The position numbers and the translations under genes were made by a program. From the NCBI GenBank assembly GCA_934351445.1, contig CAKRIZ010000001.1, positions 62,001-126,000 on the forward strand: a DNA stretch of 64,000 bases, read 5' to 3'. Source of the DNA: an uncultured Eubacterium sp. Its GTDB lineage: Bacteria; Bacillota; Clostridia; Lachnospirales; Lachnospiraceae. The notes under the pieces are model-generated. The model saw nothing but the letters and a program-made list of their open reading frames with translations, had not been told where the DNA came from and did no database searches. Positions 25,841 to 35,505 of the stretch are shown here, piece after piece. The first letter of the stretch is position 1, and each line of letters opens with the position of its first letter.

Positions 25841-26938
25841 CTACTCAGCATCCTCTGCGGGTGCTTCATCTGTATTCTCCTCTTCAGGAGCAAGTAATGC
25901 CTTCATGCTCAGGCTGATCTTCTTGTCTGCCTCGTTGAAATCAACGATCTTTGCCTCGATCTCCTGTCCGATCTTTAATACATCAGACGGCTTCTCGATA
26001 TGCTCTTTGGCGATCTGTGAAACATGTAATAATGCATCAATTCCAGGTGTCAGCTCAACAAATGCGCCGAAATCTGTCATACGTGCTACGGTTCCCTTTA
26101 CGATATTTCCTACCGCAAATTTCTCCTCTGCATTGTTCCAAGGATTTGCATCCGGGAACTTCATAGAAAGTGCAATCTTTGTATCCTTGATATCTTTGAT
26201 GAATACCTTTACCGTATCACCAACGTTGAATACCTTCTTGGGATTCTCGATTCTGCCCCAGCTCATCTCTGAAATATGAAGCAGTCCGTCAACACCGCCC
26301 AGATCAATAAATGCACCGAAATCTGTGACATTCTTAACAGTTCCTTCAATGACATCACCAATTTTGATCTTCTCAAAAAGTTCTTTCTGAAGCTCTGCCT
26401 TCTTGGCAGCTACTAACTGCTTTCTGTCACCGATGATACGGCGTCTTCTGGGATTAAACTCAGTGATCACGAACTGGATCTCCTGTCCCTCGTACTTAGA
26501 AAGGTCTTTCTCATAAGTGTCGCTTACAAGGCTTGCGGGAATGAATACGCGTGCCTCATCGACGATCACGCTCAGACCACCTGTGAGAACCTGTGCAACC
26601 TTTGCAGTCAGCACCTCTCCGTTCTCGAATGCTTCCTCTAACCGCTTGCTGCCTTTCTCAGCTGCAAGGCTCTTGTAAGAAAGAAGCACCTGACCTTCGC
26701 CGTCATTGACTCTCTTTACTTTTGCTTCCATCTTGTCTCCTACAGAGACCATGGTGGTAAGGTCTGCGTTTGGCTCGTTGGTATACTCGCTGCGGCTGAT
26801 GATTCCATCTGACTTATATCCGATGTTCAAGACAATCTCGTCCGGCTTTACATCGATGACCGTACCCTCCACTATTTCGTTTTGTCGGATTGTCTTTAAA
26901 GACTCTTCCAGCATTTGTTCAAAGCTCATTTCTGACAT
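25841..26938 (-). CDS. S1 RNA-binding domain protein (ribosomal protein S1-like)
   Basis: A 365-residue protein with four S1 domains (about residues 18-85, 103-168, 190-258 and 274-345). The third and fourth carry the classic GTVKNVTDFGAFIDLGGVDGLLHIS pattern. It ends with an acidic tail. It is a short S1 homologue as found in clostridia, where it is often fused to IspH. Here it is a separate frame: its ATG at 26936-26938 lies inside the end of ispH, and the ribosome site GAGGAGG is also within ispH, so translation must be coupled. An upstream in-frame ATG (26956) has no such site. Confidence 0.88.
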   Translation of the reverse strand: MSEMSFEQMLEESLKTIRQNEIVEGTVIDVKPDEIVLNIGYKSDGIISRSEYTNEPNADLTTMVSVGDKMEAKVKRVNDGEGQVLLSYKSLAAEKGSKRLEEAFENGEVLTAKVAQVLTGGLSVIVDEARVFIPASLVSDTYEKDLSKYEGQEIQFVITEFNPRRRRIIGDRKQLVAAKKAELQKELFEKIKIGDVIEGTVKNVTDFGAFIDLGGVDGLLHISEMSWGRIENPKKVFNVGDTVKVFIKDIKDTKIALSMKFPDANPWNNAEEKFAVGNIVKGTVARMTDFGAFVELTPGIDALLHVSQIAKEHIEKPSDVLKIGQEIEAKIVDFNEADKKISLSMKALLAPEEENTDEAPAEDAE

Positions 26939-27776
26939 ACTTTTGAACCTCCTCAATAATATTATTTGGGGTAGATGCCCCTGCTGTAATACCTACGTTG
27001 CCAAGTCCACGAAGTTCTGTCGAGTCCAAATCTTCCAGTGTCTGTATATAGTAAGTATTTTTACATTCATCCTTACATATTTCAAATAACTTCTGTGTAT
27101 TAGAGCTGTGGCTGCCTCCGATTACGATCATTGCATCGGATTCACTGGCCAGCATACGCGCTTCTGTCTGCCGTTCTGCTGTTGCATTGCAGATAGTATT
27201 TAAAATACATATGCATATATAATAACCTTTATTTTGAATAATTTCAACTAAATTCTTAAATTTCTTGTTGTTATATGTCGTTTGTGAAACGATACAGAGA
27301 TTTTTTTTCTCCGGAAGACAGAATGACTCTGCCTCCTCAACCGTTTCAATCACTGTTGTATGCGCCGGATCACACCATCCGCAGATACCCTGTACTTCCG
27401 GATGTGTCGGATTTCCGATAATGATAATATGATCCCCTGCCCCGGAATGCTCTGCCACAATCCGGTGAATCTTCTTCACAAATGGGCAGGTTGCATCCAG
27501 CACTTCAAATCCGGCTGCTTCCAGCCGCTGCTGTGTCTCCTGTCCGACTCCGTGTGAACGGATGATCACGCGCCCCTTCTCCAGACGTTCCAGTTCATCG
27601 GTCGAATGAATGACCTGCACACCCTTTTTCTCCAGATCATGCACAACCTCCTCATTGTGTATAATCGGGCCATAGGTGTACAGTGCCCCCGGTATACATG
27701 CCTGTTCATACACGAGATCCACCGCCCGTTTGACGCCAAAACAAAATCCGGCACTCTTTGCTACCTTCACGTCCAT
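26919..27776 (-). CDS. ispH: 4-hydroxy-3-methylbut-2-enyl diphosphate reductase
   Basis: A 285-residue IspH, the 4Fe-4S enzyme that makes IPP and DMAPP in the MEP pathway. The three cluster cysteines are in SAGFCFGVKRAV (C12), LDATCPFVKKIH and CNATAERQTEA; HPEV and SSNTQKL are also visible. It begins 1 bp after cmk and ends 20 bp inside the S1 gene. In several clostridia the two are one fused protein; here a stop codon and a shifted frame keep them apart. Confidence 0.95.
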   Translation of the reverse strand: MDVKVAKSAGFCFGVKRAVDLVYEQACIPGALYTYGPIIHNEEVVHDLEKKGVQVIHSTDELERLEKGRVIIRSHGVGQETQQRLEAAGFEVLDATCPFVKKIHRIVAEHSGAGDHIIIIGNPTHPEVQGICGWCDPAHTTVIETVEEAESFCLPEKKNLCIVSQTTYNNKKFKNLVEIIQNKGYYICICILNTICNATAERQTEARMLASESDAMIVIGGSHSSNTQKLFEICKDECKNTYYIQTLEDLDSTELRGLGNVGITAGASTPNNIIEEVQKYVRNEL

Positions 27777-27777
27777 A

Positions 27778-28446
27778 CTATGCCTGCTTCTCCTTCACGA
27801 TCTCAAGTATTGCTGACACAACCTGTTCGATATTCATCTCGGAGGAATCTACCAGCACGGCATCATCTGCCTGACGCAGCGGAGACATCTCACGATGCAT
27901 ATCGCGGTAATCACGTTCTTCTATATCAGCCTCTATCTTTTCCAGATCCGGCTGCTCTCCCTTTTCAACCAGCTCATCATAGCGGCGTTTGGCGCGTGTT
28001 CCTACACTTGCGGTCAGATAAATCTTCACCTGTGCATCCGGCAGCACACACGTCCCGATATCCCTGCCATCCATGATCACATCTGTTGTCTGTGCCAGCT
28101 TCTGCTGCAGGGCAACCAGCTTTACCCGGACAGCCGGATAGACACTCGTATTGGACGCCATATTTCCGACCTGTTCACTGCGCAGGCTTCCGGTTACATC
28201 TTCTCCGTTCAGCAATACCTGCTGTGCGCCATCCACATAACGGATCGTCACATCTACGCCATCTACAGCCGCGTTGATCGCAGCCTCGTCTGTTTTATCA
28301 ATTCCCTGCTGCAGGAAATAATATGCCATCGCCCGGTACATCGCACCGGTATCCACATAGACATATCCCAGCTCCTGTGCCAGTTTTTTTGCGATCGTAC
28401 TCTTTCCTGCCCCTGCGGGTCCGTCAATTGCAATATTTATAGACAT
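27778..28446 (-). CDS. cmk: Cytidylate kinase
   Basis: A 222-residue (d)CMP kinase. It begins INIAIDGPAGAGKSTIAKKLA (P-loop) and contains VDTGAMYRA, the CMP-binding segment DGRDIGTCVLPDA and RRYDELVEKGE in the lid. It transfers phosphate from ATP to CMP/dCMP. The order flavoprotein-cmk-ispH-S1 is common in Clostridia. The spacing to ispH is a single base. Confidence 0.96.
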   Translation of the reverse strand: MSINIAIDGPAGAGKSTIAKKLAQELGYVYVDTGAMYRAMAYYFLQQGIDKTDEAAINAAVDGVDVTIRYVDGAQQVLLNGEDVTGSLRSEQVGNMASNTSVYPAVRVKLVALQQKLAQTTDVIMDGRDIGTCVLPDAQVKIYLTASVGTRAKRRYDELVEKGEQPDLEKIEADIEERDYRDMHREMSPLRQADDAVLVDSSEMNIEQVVSAILEIVKEKQA

Positions 28447-28467
28447 TTGCTCGTATCCTTTCCTTAT

Positions 28468-29742
28468 TTACTGTGCTGCCTTTTGCTGCTGTGCCGCACT
28501 ATATCCGGCGAGATAACCCGTCGACCACGCAATCTGCAGGTTAAATCCTCCGGTTAATGCATCCAGATCAAGCATTTCTCCTGCAAAATACAGACCCGGC
28601 ATCAGTTTTGATTCCATTGTAGAGGGATTGACCTCTTTCAACGAGATACCACCGCGCGTGATAATCGCCTCTTCAAATCCACGCAGGCCAGTGAGCGTCA
28701 TCGTAAAATCTTTCAGACATGCAATCAGCGCAGCACGATCCTCCCGTGTGATCTCGTTCACCTTTTTCTTCTCTGCAATCCCACTGCGGGCAACCAGCAC
28801 CGGCAGCAATTTTGCAGGTGCAAGACCCGACAGCGAATTTTTGAACTGCTTGTTTTTATTTTCTTCAAATTCCTTGAGCAGACGCTTATCCAGCTGTTCT
28901 TCGGACAATGCCGGCTTCCAGTCGAGATGCAGCGTAAGCGGTCCTTTTTGAATCGCATCATTTAAAACAGCACTGGCTGTCAGCATGAGTGGTCCACTGA
29001 CACCAAAATGTGTAAACAGCATTTCACCGAACTCATCATAAATCACTTTATTATTTTTCCCCGGATCAGAGATCTTTACACGCACATTTTTCGGTGCGAG
29101 TCCCTGCAATGCCTTGATATCCTCATCTGATACATGAAACGGAACAAGTGAAGGACGAAGCGCCGTCACATGATGTCCAAGTGCCTCTGCCAGCTGATAG
29201 CCGCTTCCATCCGATCCGGTTGCCGGATATGATTTGCCTCCGGTTGCCAGCAATACACGTTCTGACTCATAGCTTTGCTGATCCTGCAGCCGGAGACAGT
29301 ATTGCCCGCTCTGCGAATGTTCAATCTGTCGTACCTTCGCATGATAGATAACCTGAATCTTCGCGCGATCCATCAGCCGCTTGAGTGTTCCGATCACATC
29401 CGAAGCGTGGTCGGACACCGGAAAGACACGGTTTCCACGTTCCACCTTTGTCCGCATTCCTGCCGACTCAAAAAAATCAATGACCTGATCGTTCGTAAAC
29501 GAATAAAAAGCACTATATAAAAATTTGGCATTTCTCGGCACATTCCGGAACAGATCTTCTACATCACAGGCATTCGTCAGATTACACCTGCCCTTTCCTG
29601 TGATATAGATCTTTTTACCCGGCTTCTCATTGCGCTCGAGCACCAGGATGTCTTCTCCCGGTATACCATTTTGTGCCGCTGTGATCGCCGCCATCATGCC
29701 GGCGGCGCCTGCACCGACAATAATTAACTGATATTTATGCAT
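28468..29742 (-). CDS. HI0933/YhiN-family NAD(P)/FAD-dependent oxidoreductase
   Basis: A roughly 424-residue flavoprotein. FAD-binding Rossmann motif VGAGAAGMMAAI is at the N-terminus, and KIYITGKGRCNLTNAC, LLATGGKSYPATGSDGSGY and GFNLQIAWSTGYLAG are family signatures. The family is sometimes named aminoacetone oxidase; the physiological substrate is uncertain. The ATG at 29740-29742 is chosen because GGGAG lies 6 nt upstream inside the end of the RpiR gene; it overlaps that gene by 8 bp. Upstream in-frame starts are rejected. Confidence 0.88.
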   Translation of the reverse strand: MHKYQLIIVGAGAAGMMAAITAAQNGIPGEDILVLERNEKPGKKIYITGKGRCNLTNACDVEDLFRNVPRNAKFLYSAFYSFTNDQVIDFFESAGMRTKVERGNRVFPVSDHASDVIGTLKRLMDRAKIQVIYHAKVRQIEHSQSGQYCLRLQDQQSYESERVLLATGGKSYPATGSDGSGYQLAEALGHHVTALRPSLVPFHVSDEDIKALQGLAPKNVRVKISDPGKNNKVIYDEFGEMLFTHFGVSGPLMLTASAVLNDAIQKGPLTLHLDWKPALSEEQLDKRLLKEFEENKNKQFKNSLSGLAPAKLLPVLVARSGIAEKKKVNEITREDRAALIACLKDFTMTLTGLRGFEEAIITRGGISLKEVNPSTMESKLMPGLYFAGEMLDLDALTGGFNLQIAWSTGYLAGYSAAQQQKAAQ

Positions 29743-30661
29743 GATCATCTCCCAGTTTGGCATAACGCATTTTCATCGAGTCATCAATGTAATTGATCTC
29801 ATCGCTCTCATAGACCTGATATTCGTCCCAGATATTTTCCAGTTCTTCCAGTGTTTTCACAACTTCGCCCTGTTTTTTCATGCACAATGCGACGATCAGC
29901 GCATTGATCACGCTAAGCGGTGCGACCAGTGAATCCACGATGGATGCCATATCGCTGCTCGCAATCAGATTACAGGAAGAATACAGGTTCATCGGTGAAT
30001 GTACGCTGTCTGTCAGCGTGATAACCTTGGCGCTCCGGTTATTCGCAAATTCCATTGCCTTTAACGTGCGCATCGAATAGCGCGGAAAGCTGATTCCGAT
30101 AATCACATCATCCTTGCCGATGCGAACCATCTGCTCAAACAACTCGCTGGAATTGTTCGTATTGAGCTGAATCACCCGGTCGAACATCAGGTGCAGATAG
30201 AACGCCAGAAAGCTCGCGAGCGGCGCGCAGCTGCGGATTCCCACAACATAGATTGTTTTTGCCTTTAAGATCGTATCCACAGCCATCTCAAAGGCATCCT
30301 GATCGATATGCTCCAGTGTGTATTTTATTTTTTCTGCGTCTGCCTGTAGTACTGTCTCTAATATCTGTGACTGGGTAATACGTCCATAAGTCACTTCCAT
30401 GCGCTGAATCGAATTCAATTTATTCCGAACCATCTCCTCCAGCGCTTTCTGGAACTCCGGATAGCCCTTGTATCCCAGATGGGAAGCGAAACGGACAACC
30501 GTAGATTCACTGACGCCTACGACCTCTCCCAGCTTTGCCGCCGTTAGAAACACAGCTTTATCATAATTGTCTGTAATGTATGTAGCAAGGAGCTTCTGCC
30601 CCTTGCTCATACTGCTGTAAGCCTGATTGATACGATTGGTCAATTCATTCGTATTGTTCAT
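29735..30661 (-). CDS. MurR/RpiR family transcriptional regulator
   Basis: A 308-residue regulator with an N-terminal HTH_6 domain (about residues 1-78; ESTVVRFASHLGYKGYPEFQ is the recognition region) and a SIS sugar-phosphate sensing domain (about residues 120-255; KAKTIYVVGIRSCAPLA and DDVIIGISFPRYS). Members respond to phosphorylated sugars such as MurNAc-6-P. No sugar catabolic genes are next to it. It starts directly at the stop of the L,D-transpeptidase gene (TAA then ATG), so it may respond to wall turnover products (inference). Its target is unknown. Confidence 0.88.
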   Translation of the reverse strand: MNNTNELTNRINQAYSSMSKGQKLLATYITDNYDKAVFLTAAKLGEVVGVSESTVVRFASHLGYKGYPEFQKALEEMVRNKLNSIQRMEVTYGRITQSQILETVLQADAEKIKYTLEHIDQDAFEMAVDTILKAKTIYVVGIRSCAPLASFLAFYLHLMFDRVIQLNTNNSSELFEQMVRIGKDDVIIGISFPRYSMRTLKAMEFANNRSAKVITLTDSVHSPMNLYSSCNLIASSDMASIVDSLVAPLSVINALIVALCMKKQGEVVKTLEELENIWDEYQVYESDEINYIDDSMKMRYAKLGDDHA

Positions 30662-32257
30662 TTACTTATTCTCCTGCAGAGAATCCTTTTCTCCGGATTG
30701 CTGCTCACCAGTCGCATCCGTGCCCTGATCAACCGTACTTTGATCATCCGTCTGCCCATCACCTGTATCGGTCGGTTCCTGCGACGGTTCCTCCTCTACC
30801 GGCAGATCTTCATACAGGCACAACTGTACATCTGAATCAACGACATACAATGCTCTTGATTTTGAAGCTGATAAATACTCATTTTTACGAGTGTTTTTGG
30901 TCGGATTCTTAACCGTATAGATCACCTTATACTTACCGGTATCCTGCAGTTTCAGGCTCTTGCCCGGTTTCAGGGTTTTACTCTCGCCGTCCGGTTTTTT
31001 CACTGTAATAACAACGGAATCGTCCAGCCTTGTACCACATGATAATGTTGCACTTACATCCTCCATCAATTGTTCATAGCTGAGTGTTTTGGTCAGTTTG
31101 CCAACTGCCAGCGCATCCCAGTCATACTCCGATGTCAGGATCGGTCTCGACATATCAACAACTACAATCGTCTGATATTTAGTGGTTGACTTCTGATTTG
31201 TCGGATTTGTGACCGTATAGCGGATCTTGTAAGTTCCGACTTTACTGAATGTATATGTATCTTTCTTATAAGTCTTATACTCTTTCTCGTGTGGCTTCTT
31301 AATCGCGACTTTTATTTTACTGGTCAGATCCTGTCCCTGTATGTTAGAAGCCTTGACTTTTGCTTTCACATTATAGGTGGAATCATATGTACGTGTAATT
31401 GCATCCGTCACACCTTTCATATACGGCTTTTCTGTATCTCTTACCTTATAAACAACAGATAATGTATTCGTTCTACCCCAGGAATCGACGACCGAATATT
31501 TAACCGGATAATCTCCCTCTTTGTTCGTATTAACCGTTCCTGTCTTATTTACCAGATCTGTACAATCGAAACCGCCAGAATCCTTGCAACTCATATTTCC
31601 ACCTGCAAAAGGTTTACCCAGTACAAGGGTCTTTTGGCTGACTTTGATTTCCGGCTTATTATTATACGTTTTATAAGGATTGTCCTTATCCGGATCCGTC
31701 GGATCCCAGCCCATATACTTCGACTCATCCACTGTTATCGTCTTCGGCTTTCCGAGCGGATCATCCTTCGAAGATCCATTAAAAATAATGACCTTCGTTT
31801 TCAACGGACAGTTGTCATAGATCCATTTTGATGCAGCTACTGTTAACCGCACACAGCCATGTGACGCAGTCGTGCCAAGCTTGTTATACTGTCTGTAAGA
31901 CTGTGCGTTTTTTTGCTGCTGGTAATACCATACCGAATGGAACAGAAATCCTCCGGTGATACGTGTGCAATACTGACCATATGAGGGACCATCCAACGTC
32001 CACCAGCGATATTTTACCGGTGTATAAAAGGTTCCAACCGGTGTCGGATAGCCTACGGAACAGGTAAATGCAGTATACGGTGTGCCGTCCTGCTTGTAGA
32101 CCGTCACTACGTTTGTACCTTTATTTACTTTCAGGTAATAATTTCCCGCACCAGTCGTGGCCGCCTGTGCCGGCTGCACAGATGTCATCAGACACGATAC
32201 TGTCAACAACAATGCAAGTAAGCCTGCAAATATGTTTCGCTTTGTTATTTTTCTCAT
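30662..32257 (-). CDS. Secreted L,D-transpeptidase with Ig-like repeats
   Basis: A 531-residue exported protein. A signal peptide runs to about residue 32 (VQPAQAATT). The YkuD catalytic domain spans about residues 38-157 with the active-site motif SHGCVRL (C135 catalytic). Then come three or so bacterial immunoglobulin-like domains (KPEIKVSQKTLVLG..., KPYMKGVTDAI..., RPILTSEYDWD...), and an acidic Gln/Thr/Glu-rich tail with no sorting motif. The enzyme makes 3-3 cross-links or attaches proteins to peptidoglycan. GGAGGTCTCTT precedes the ATG, and a clear promoter lies upstream. It heads a unit with the RpiR and flavoprotein genes. Confidence 0.88.
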   Translation of the reverse strand: MRKITKRNIFAGLLALLLTVSCLMTSVQPAQAATTGAGNYYLKVNKGTNVVTVYKQDGTPYTAFTCSVGYPTPVGTFYTPVKYRWWTLDGPSYGQYCTRITGGFLFHSVWYYQQQKNAQSYRQYNKLGTTASHGCVRLTVAASKWIYDNCPLKTKVIIFNGSSKDDPLGKPKTITVDESKYMGWDPTDPDKDNPYKTYNNKPEIKVSQKTLVLGKPFAGGNMSCKDSGGFDCTDLVNKTGTVNTNKEGDYPVKYSVVDSWGRTNTLSVVYKVRDTEKPYMKGVTDAITRTYDSTYNVKAKVKASNIQGQDLTSKIKVAIKKPHEKEYKTYKKDTYTFSKVGTYKIRYTVTNPTNQKSTTKYQTIVVVDMSRPILTSEYDWDALAVGKLTKTLSYEQLMEDVSATLSCGTRLDDSVVITVKKPDGESKTLKPGKSLKLQDTGKYKVIYTVKNPTKNTRKNEYLSASKSRALYVVDSDVQLCLYEDLPVEEEPSQEPTDTGDGQTDDQSTVDQGTDATGEQQSGEKDSLQENK

Positions 32258-32304
32258 AAGAGACCTCCAATATGTCTTTTATCGGTAAAAACACCGATAT
32301 GTCT

Positions 32305-32333
32305 ATGCTACCCCCATTTGTTTTTTTCGTCAA
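32305..32333 (-). promoter_or_regulatory. Promoter of the L,D-transpeptidase gene
   Basis: On the minus strand: TTGACG, a 17 bp spacer, and TAGCAT. A small hairpin (ATCGGTG...ACCGAT) lies between it and the ribosome site. Confidence 0.6.
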
Positions 32334-32370
32334 GTAAAAATAGGCTTTCCTATATAGCATTTCCCACATA

Positions 32371-32445
32371 GCAAAAAGACCGCTACGCCGGAATCCGTTC
32401 AACCTGGGAAGTGGTAGAGTTGAGATTCCTTTGTAACAGTCTTTC
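32371..32445 (-). terminator. Long-armed terminator of the decarboxylase operon
   Basis: On the minus strand AAAGACTGTTAC pairs with GTAGCGGTCTTT (with G-U pairs), and inside it GGAATC pairs with GATTCC. The structure is followed by TTTTTG. It lies about 50 bp past the last gene and just before the L,D-transpeptidase promoter. Confidence 0.75.
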
Positions 32446-32495
32446 TTTACTTAATCATAGCATCATCATGTAAACATGACAATCGGCATCAGTAA

Positions 32496-33920
32496 TTATA
32501 CCGGATACGCCTTATTTTTCTCATCAGCGACAGACGGATCTACCTTTGTCTGCTGTGCCTGACGATATTTGAAGAATTCGGTAGCAACCTGGGGGAACAA
32601 TGCATAAGTGAGGACATCCTCATCCTGCTGCTTCCACTGCTTCATCTCAGCCTCAATCTTATCTAACTCGGGCTCAAGCAGATCTGCATAACGGCAAGTA
32701 ATTGCATTCTTCTTATCCTCGCCTAATACCTTATCTACAACTTCAGGATTAAACGGCTTTACAGTCTGTCCATACTTTCCGAGCAGGACATCCTTTGTCT
32801 CCTTGGTAGCGACCTTGTAACGCTCACCCATCAGTACGTTGAATACAGCCTGTGTACCAACGATCTGTGAAGAAGGTGTAACCAGAGGCGGTTCACCGAG
32901 ATCTTTACGGACTCTGGGGATCTCCTCGAGTACTTCCATATATTTATCCTCTGCATTCTGCTCCTTCAGCTGTGATACCATGTTCGACAGCATTCCGCCG
33001 GGTACCTGATATAACAGAGTCTGGATATCTACACCCAATACCTTCGGGTTCAGCAGACCGCTCTTGATTGCCTCCTCACGCATCGGACGGAAGTAATCTG
33101 CGATCTCCTTTAACAGCATCTGGTCGAATCCGGGATCATAAGCTGTTCCCTTAAATGTCTCAGCCATAACCTCAGTTGCAGGCTGGCTCGTTCCAAGTGC
33201 GAACGGAGACATTGCAGTATCAATGATATCACATCCTGCCTCTACAGCCTTTAAGCATGTCATAGAAGCAACACCTGATGTATAGTGTGTGTGCAGCTCA
33301 ATCGGAATACTGATCGTAGACTTCATAGCCTTGATCAGCTCCTCAGCCTTATACGGAGTCAGAAGTCCTGCCATATCCTTGATACATACGGAATTCGCGC
33401 CCATATCTTCGACCTTCTTTGCCATCTCGGTCCAGTACTCTAAGGTATAAGCGTCACCTAATGTATAACTCAGGGCTACCTGTGCATGGCCGCCTTCTTT
33501 ATTGGTAGCGTTAACAGCAGTCTGTAAGTTTCTCAGATCATTCAGGCAGTCAAAGATACGGATGATATCAATACCATTTGCGATAGACTTCTGTACGAAA
33601 TACTCTACGACATCATCTGCATAGGGACGGTATCCTAAGATATTCTGTCCACGGAACAGCATCTGTAACTTTGTATTTTTGAATCCTGCTCTCAGCTTAC
33701 GCAGACGCTCCCACGGATCTTCCTTCAGGAAACGAAGAGACGCATCGAATGTAGCACCACCCCAGCACTCAACAGCGTGATAGCCGACTTTATCCATCTT
33801 ATCAACAATGGGTAACATCTGCTCGGTAGTCATTCTCGTAGCAATCAGAGACTGATGTGCATCACGTAAGATGGTCTCTGTTATTTTTAACGGTTTTTTC
33901 GTCGTGTTTTTATCAGACAT
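32496..33920 (-). CDS. oadA: Oxaloacetate decarboxylase alpha / PycB-type carboxyltransferase
   Basis: A 474-residue carboxyltransferase subunit that moves CO2 between oxaloacetate/pyruvate and biotin. It begins with ITETILRDAHQSLIATRM, and contains ECWGGATFDASLRFL, CIKDMAGLLTPY and the metal-site segment IELHTHYTSGV. It lacks the C-terminal biotin domain of long OadA; the biotin carrier is encoded separately two genes upstream. It could work with the OadB pump as oxaloacetate decarboxylase or pair with the 12S-type subunit in a transcarboxylase. It is the last gene of the operon. Confidence 0.9.
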   Translation of the reverse strand: MSDKNTTKKPLKITETILRDAHQSLIATRMTTEQMLPIVDKMDKVGYHAVECWGGATFDASLRFLKEDPWERLRKLRAGFKNTKLQMLFRGQNILGYRPYADDVVEYFVQKSIANGIDIIRIFDCLNDLRNLQTAVNATNKEGGHAQVALSYTLGDAYTLEYWTEMAKKVEDMGANSVCIKDMAGLLTPYKAEELIKAMKSTISIPIELHTHYTSGVASMTCLKAVEAGCDIIDTAMSPFALGTSQPATEVMAETFKGTAYDPGFDQMLLKEIADYFRPMREEAIKSGLLNPKVLGVDIQTLLYQVPGGMLSNMVSQLKEQNAEDKYMEVLEEIPRVRKDLGEPPLVTPSSQIVGTQAVFNVLMGERYKVATKETKDVLLGKYGQTVKPFNPEVVDKVLGEDKKNAITCRYADLLEPELDKIEAEMKQWKQQDEDVLTYALFPQVATEFFKYRQAQQTKVDPSVADEKNKAYPV

Positions 33921-33944
33921 CGATTAAGTTCCTCCTTATTATAT

Positions 33945-35093
33945 TTAGATTCCGAAGATCGCCATAAATGTTCCGGCTGCAACTGCAGTACCGATAACTC
34001 CGGCAACGTTCGGTCCCATTGCATGCATCAGCAGGAAGTTCGTAGGATCTTCTTCAGCTCCGACTTTCTGTGATACACGGGCAGCCATAGGTACGGCTGA
34101 TACACCGGCTGATCCGATGAGCGGGTTGATCTTGCCCCTGGTAGCTACACAGAGTAACTTACCGATCAGTACACCGGATGCTGTACCTACTGCGAATGCG
34201 ATCAGTCCTAAAGCAACGATCTTCAATGTGCTGACATTCAAGAATGCCTCTGCACTCGTAGTTGCTCCAACGGAAGTACCGAGTAAGATAACGACGATAT
34301 ACATCATTGCGTTGGAAGCTGTCTCCTGCAGCTGACGGACAACGCCAGACTCACGGAACAGGTTACCAAGCATCAACATACCTACTAACGGAGCAGTTGT
34401 CGGTAATACCATACATACAATGATCGTAACTACGATCGGGAATAAAATCTTCTCCAGCTTGGAAACCGGGCGAAGGTTCTCCATCTTGATCTGACGCTCT
34501 TTCTTTGTTGTCAGAGCCTTCATGATCGGCGGCTGGATAATCGGCACCAGTGCCATATACGAATATGCCGCCACGGCAATCGGTCCCAAAAGTCCGGTCT
34601 GACCAAGCTTTCCTGCAAGGAAGATCGAGGTCGGTCCGTCCGCACCGCCGATAATGGAGATAGATGCGGCAGCTTTATCATTGAATCCCATCAGGATCGC
34701 CATGAAGTATGCCATGTAAATACCAAACTGTGCTGCTGCACCTAACAGGAAGCTGATCGGATTCGCGATCAACGGTCCAAAGTCTGTCATCGCACCTACA
34801 CCCATGAAAATCAGTGAAGGCAGGATTGACCATTCATCTAACTGATAAAAGTAATAGAGTAATCCACCTACGCCATTGCTAGCATCTTCCGGATGAAGCA
34901 TGATATCCGGATAGATATTTACGAGCAGCATACCGAATGCAATCGGTAAAAGCAAAAGCGGCTCGTACTCCTTCTTGATCGCAAGATACAGGAAGAAGCA
35001 GGCAACTGCAATCATCAAATAGTTTCCTACGGTCAGATTGAAGAAGGCTGTCTGGTGAATGAGATTACCCAGTGTTTCTGTAACGTAACTCAT
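33945..35093 (-). CDS. oadB: Sodium-pumping decarboxylase beta subunit
   Basis: A 382-residue integral membrane protein with about nine hydrophobic segments. It is the subunit that decarboxylates carboxybiotin and exports Na+. The family signatures GGADGPTSIFLAGKL and GNLFRESGVVRQL are present, as is the C-terminal MHAMGPNVAGVIGTAVAAG. OadB, GcdB and MmdB share this sequence, so it does not define the substrate. It is located between the biotin carrier and the PycB-type gene. Confidence 0.93.
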   Translation of the reverse strand: MSYVTETLGNLIHQTAFFNLTVGNYLMIAVACFFLYLAIKKEYEPLLLLPIAFGMLLVNIYPDIMLHPEDASNGVGGLLYYFYQLDEWSILPSLIFMGVGAMTDFGPLIANPISFLLGAAAQFGIYMAYFMAILMGFNDKAAASISIIGGADGPTSIFLAGKLGQTGLLGPIAVAAYSYMALVPIIQPPIMKALTTKKERQIKMENLRPVSKLEKILFPIVVTIIVCMVLPTTAPLVGMLMLGNLFRESGVVRQLQETASNAMMYIVVILLGTSVGATTSAEAFLNVSTLKIVALGLIAFAVGTASGVLIGKLLCVATRGKINPLIGSAGVSAVPMAARVSQKVGAEEDPTNFLLMHAMGPNVAGVIGTAVAAGTFMAIFGI

Positions 35094-35111
35094 ACGAGAC
35101 CTCCTATTCGA

Positions 35112-35477
35112 CTAATTCATGGTTGCTAAAACAGTTCCAACCTCTACGCTGTCGCCCTTTGCAACGTCAATACTTGCGATGGTTCCGTCTGTCTCAGCAA
35201 CAACGGGAGTCTCCATCTTCATAACCTCTAAGATCAGGACTGTATCGCCCTTCTTTACTGCCTGTCCGACAGATGCCTCAACAGCGAATACCTTTCCGGC
35301 TGCCTTTGCCTCGATCTTAACGGCACCTGCACCACCGGCGGGAGCTGCTGCTTTCGGAGCTGCTGCTACAGGTGCCGCCTTGGGAGCTGCTGCTACAGGT
35401 GCTGCTGTGCCTGCGCCACCTTCTTCTACGGTTACATCATAAACATTTCCGTTTACGGTAATTGTATAATTTTTCAT
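35112..35477 (-). CDS. Biotin carrier protein of the decarboxylase
   Basis: A 121-residue biotinyl protein (MmdC/GcdC/1.3S type). A short N-terminal strand (KNYTITVNGNVYDVTVEE) is followed by an Ala/Pro linker with repeated AAPKAAPVAA units, and then the biotinyl domain with VMKMETPV, whose Lys is the biotin site (the usual form is AMKM). The C-terminal ASIDVAKGDSVEVGTVLATMN is typical. It would shuttle CO2 between the carboxyltransferases and the membrane pump. Confidence 0.93.
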   Translation of the reverse strand: MKNYTITVNGNVYDVTVEEGGAGTAAPVAAAPKAAPVAAAPKAAAPAGGAGAVKIEAKAAGKVFAVEASVGQAVKKGDTVLILEVMKMETPVVAETDGTIASIDVAKGDSVEVGTVLATMN

Positions 35478-35505
35478 GATTATGTCCTCCTGAAATTTTT
35501 AATTC

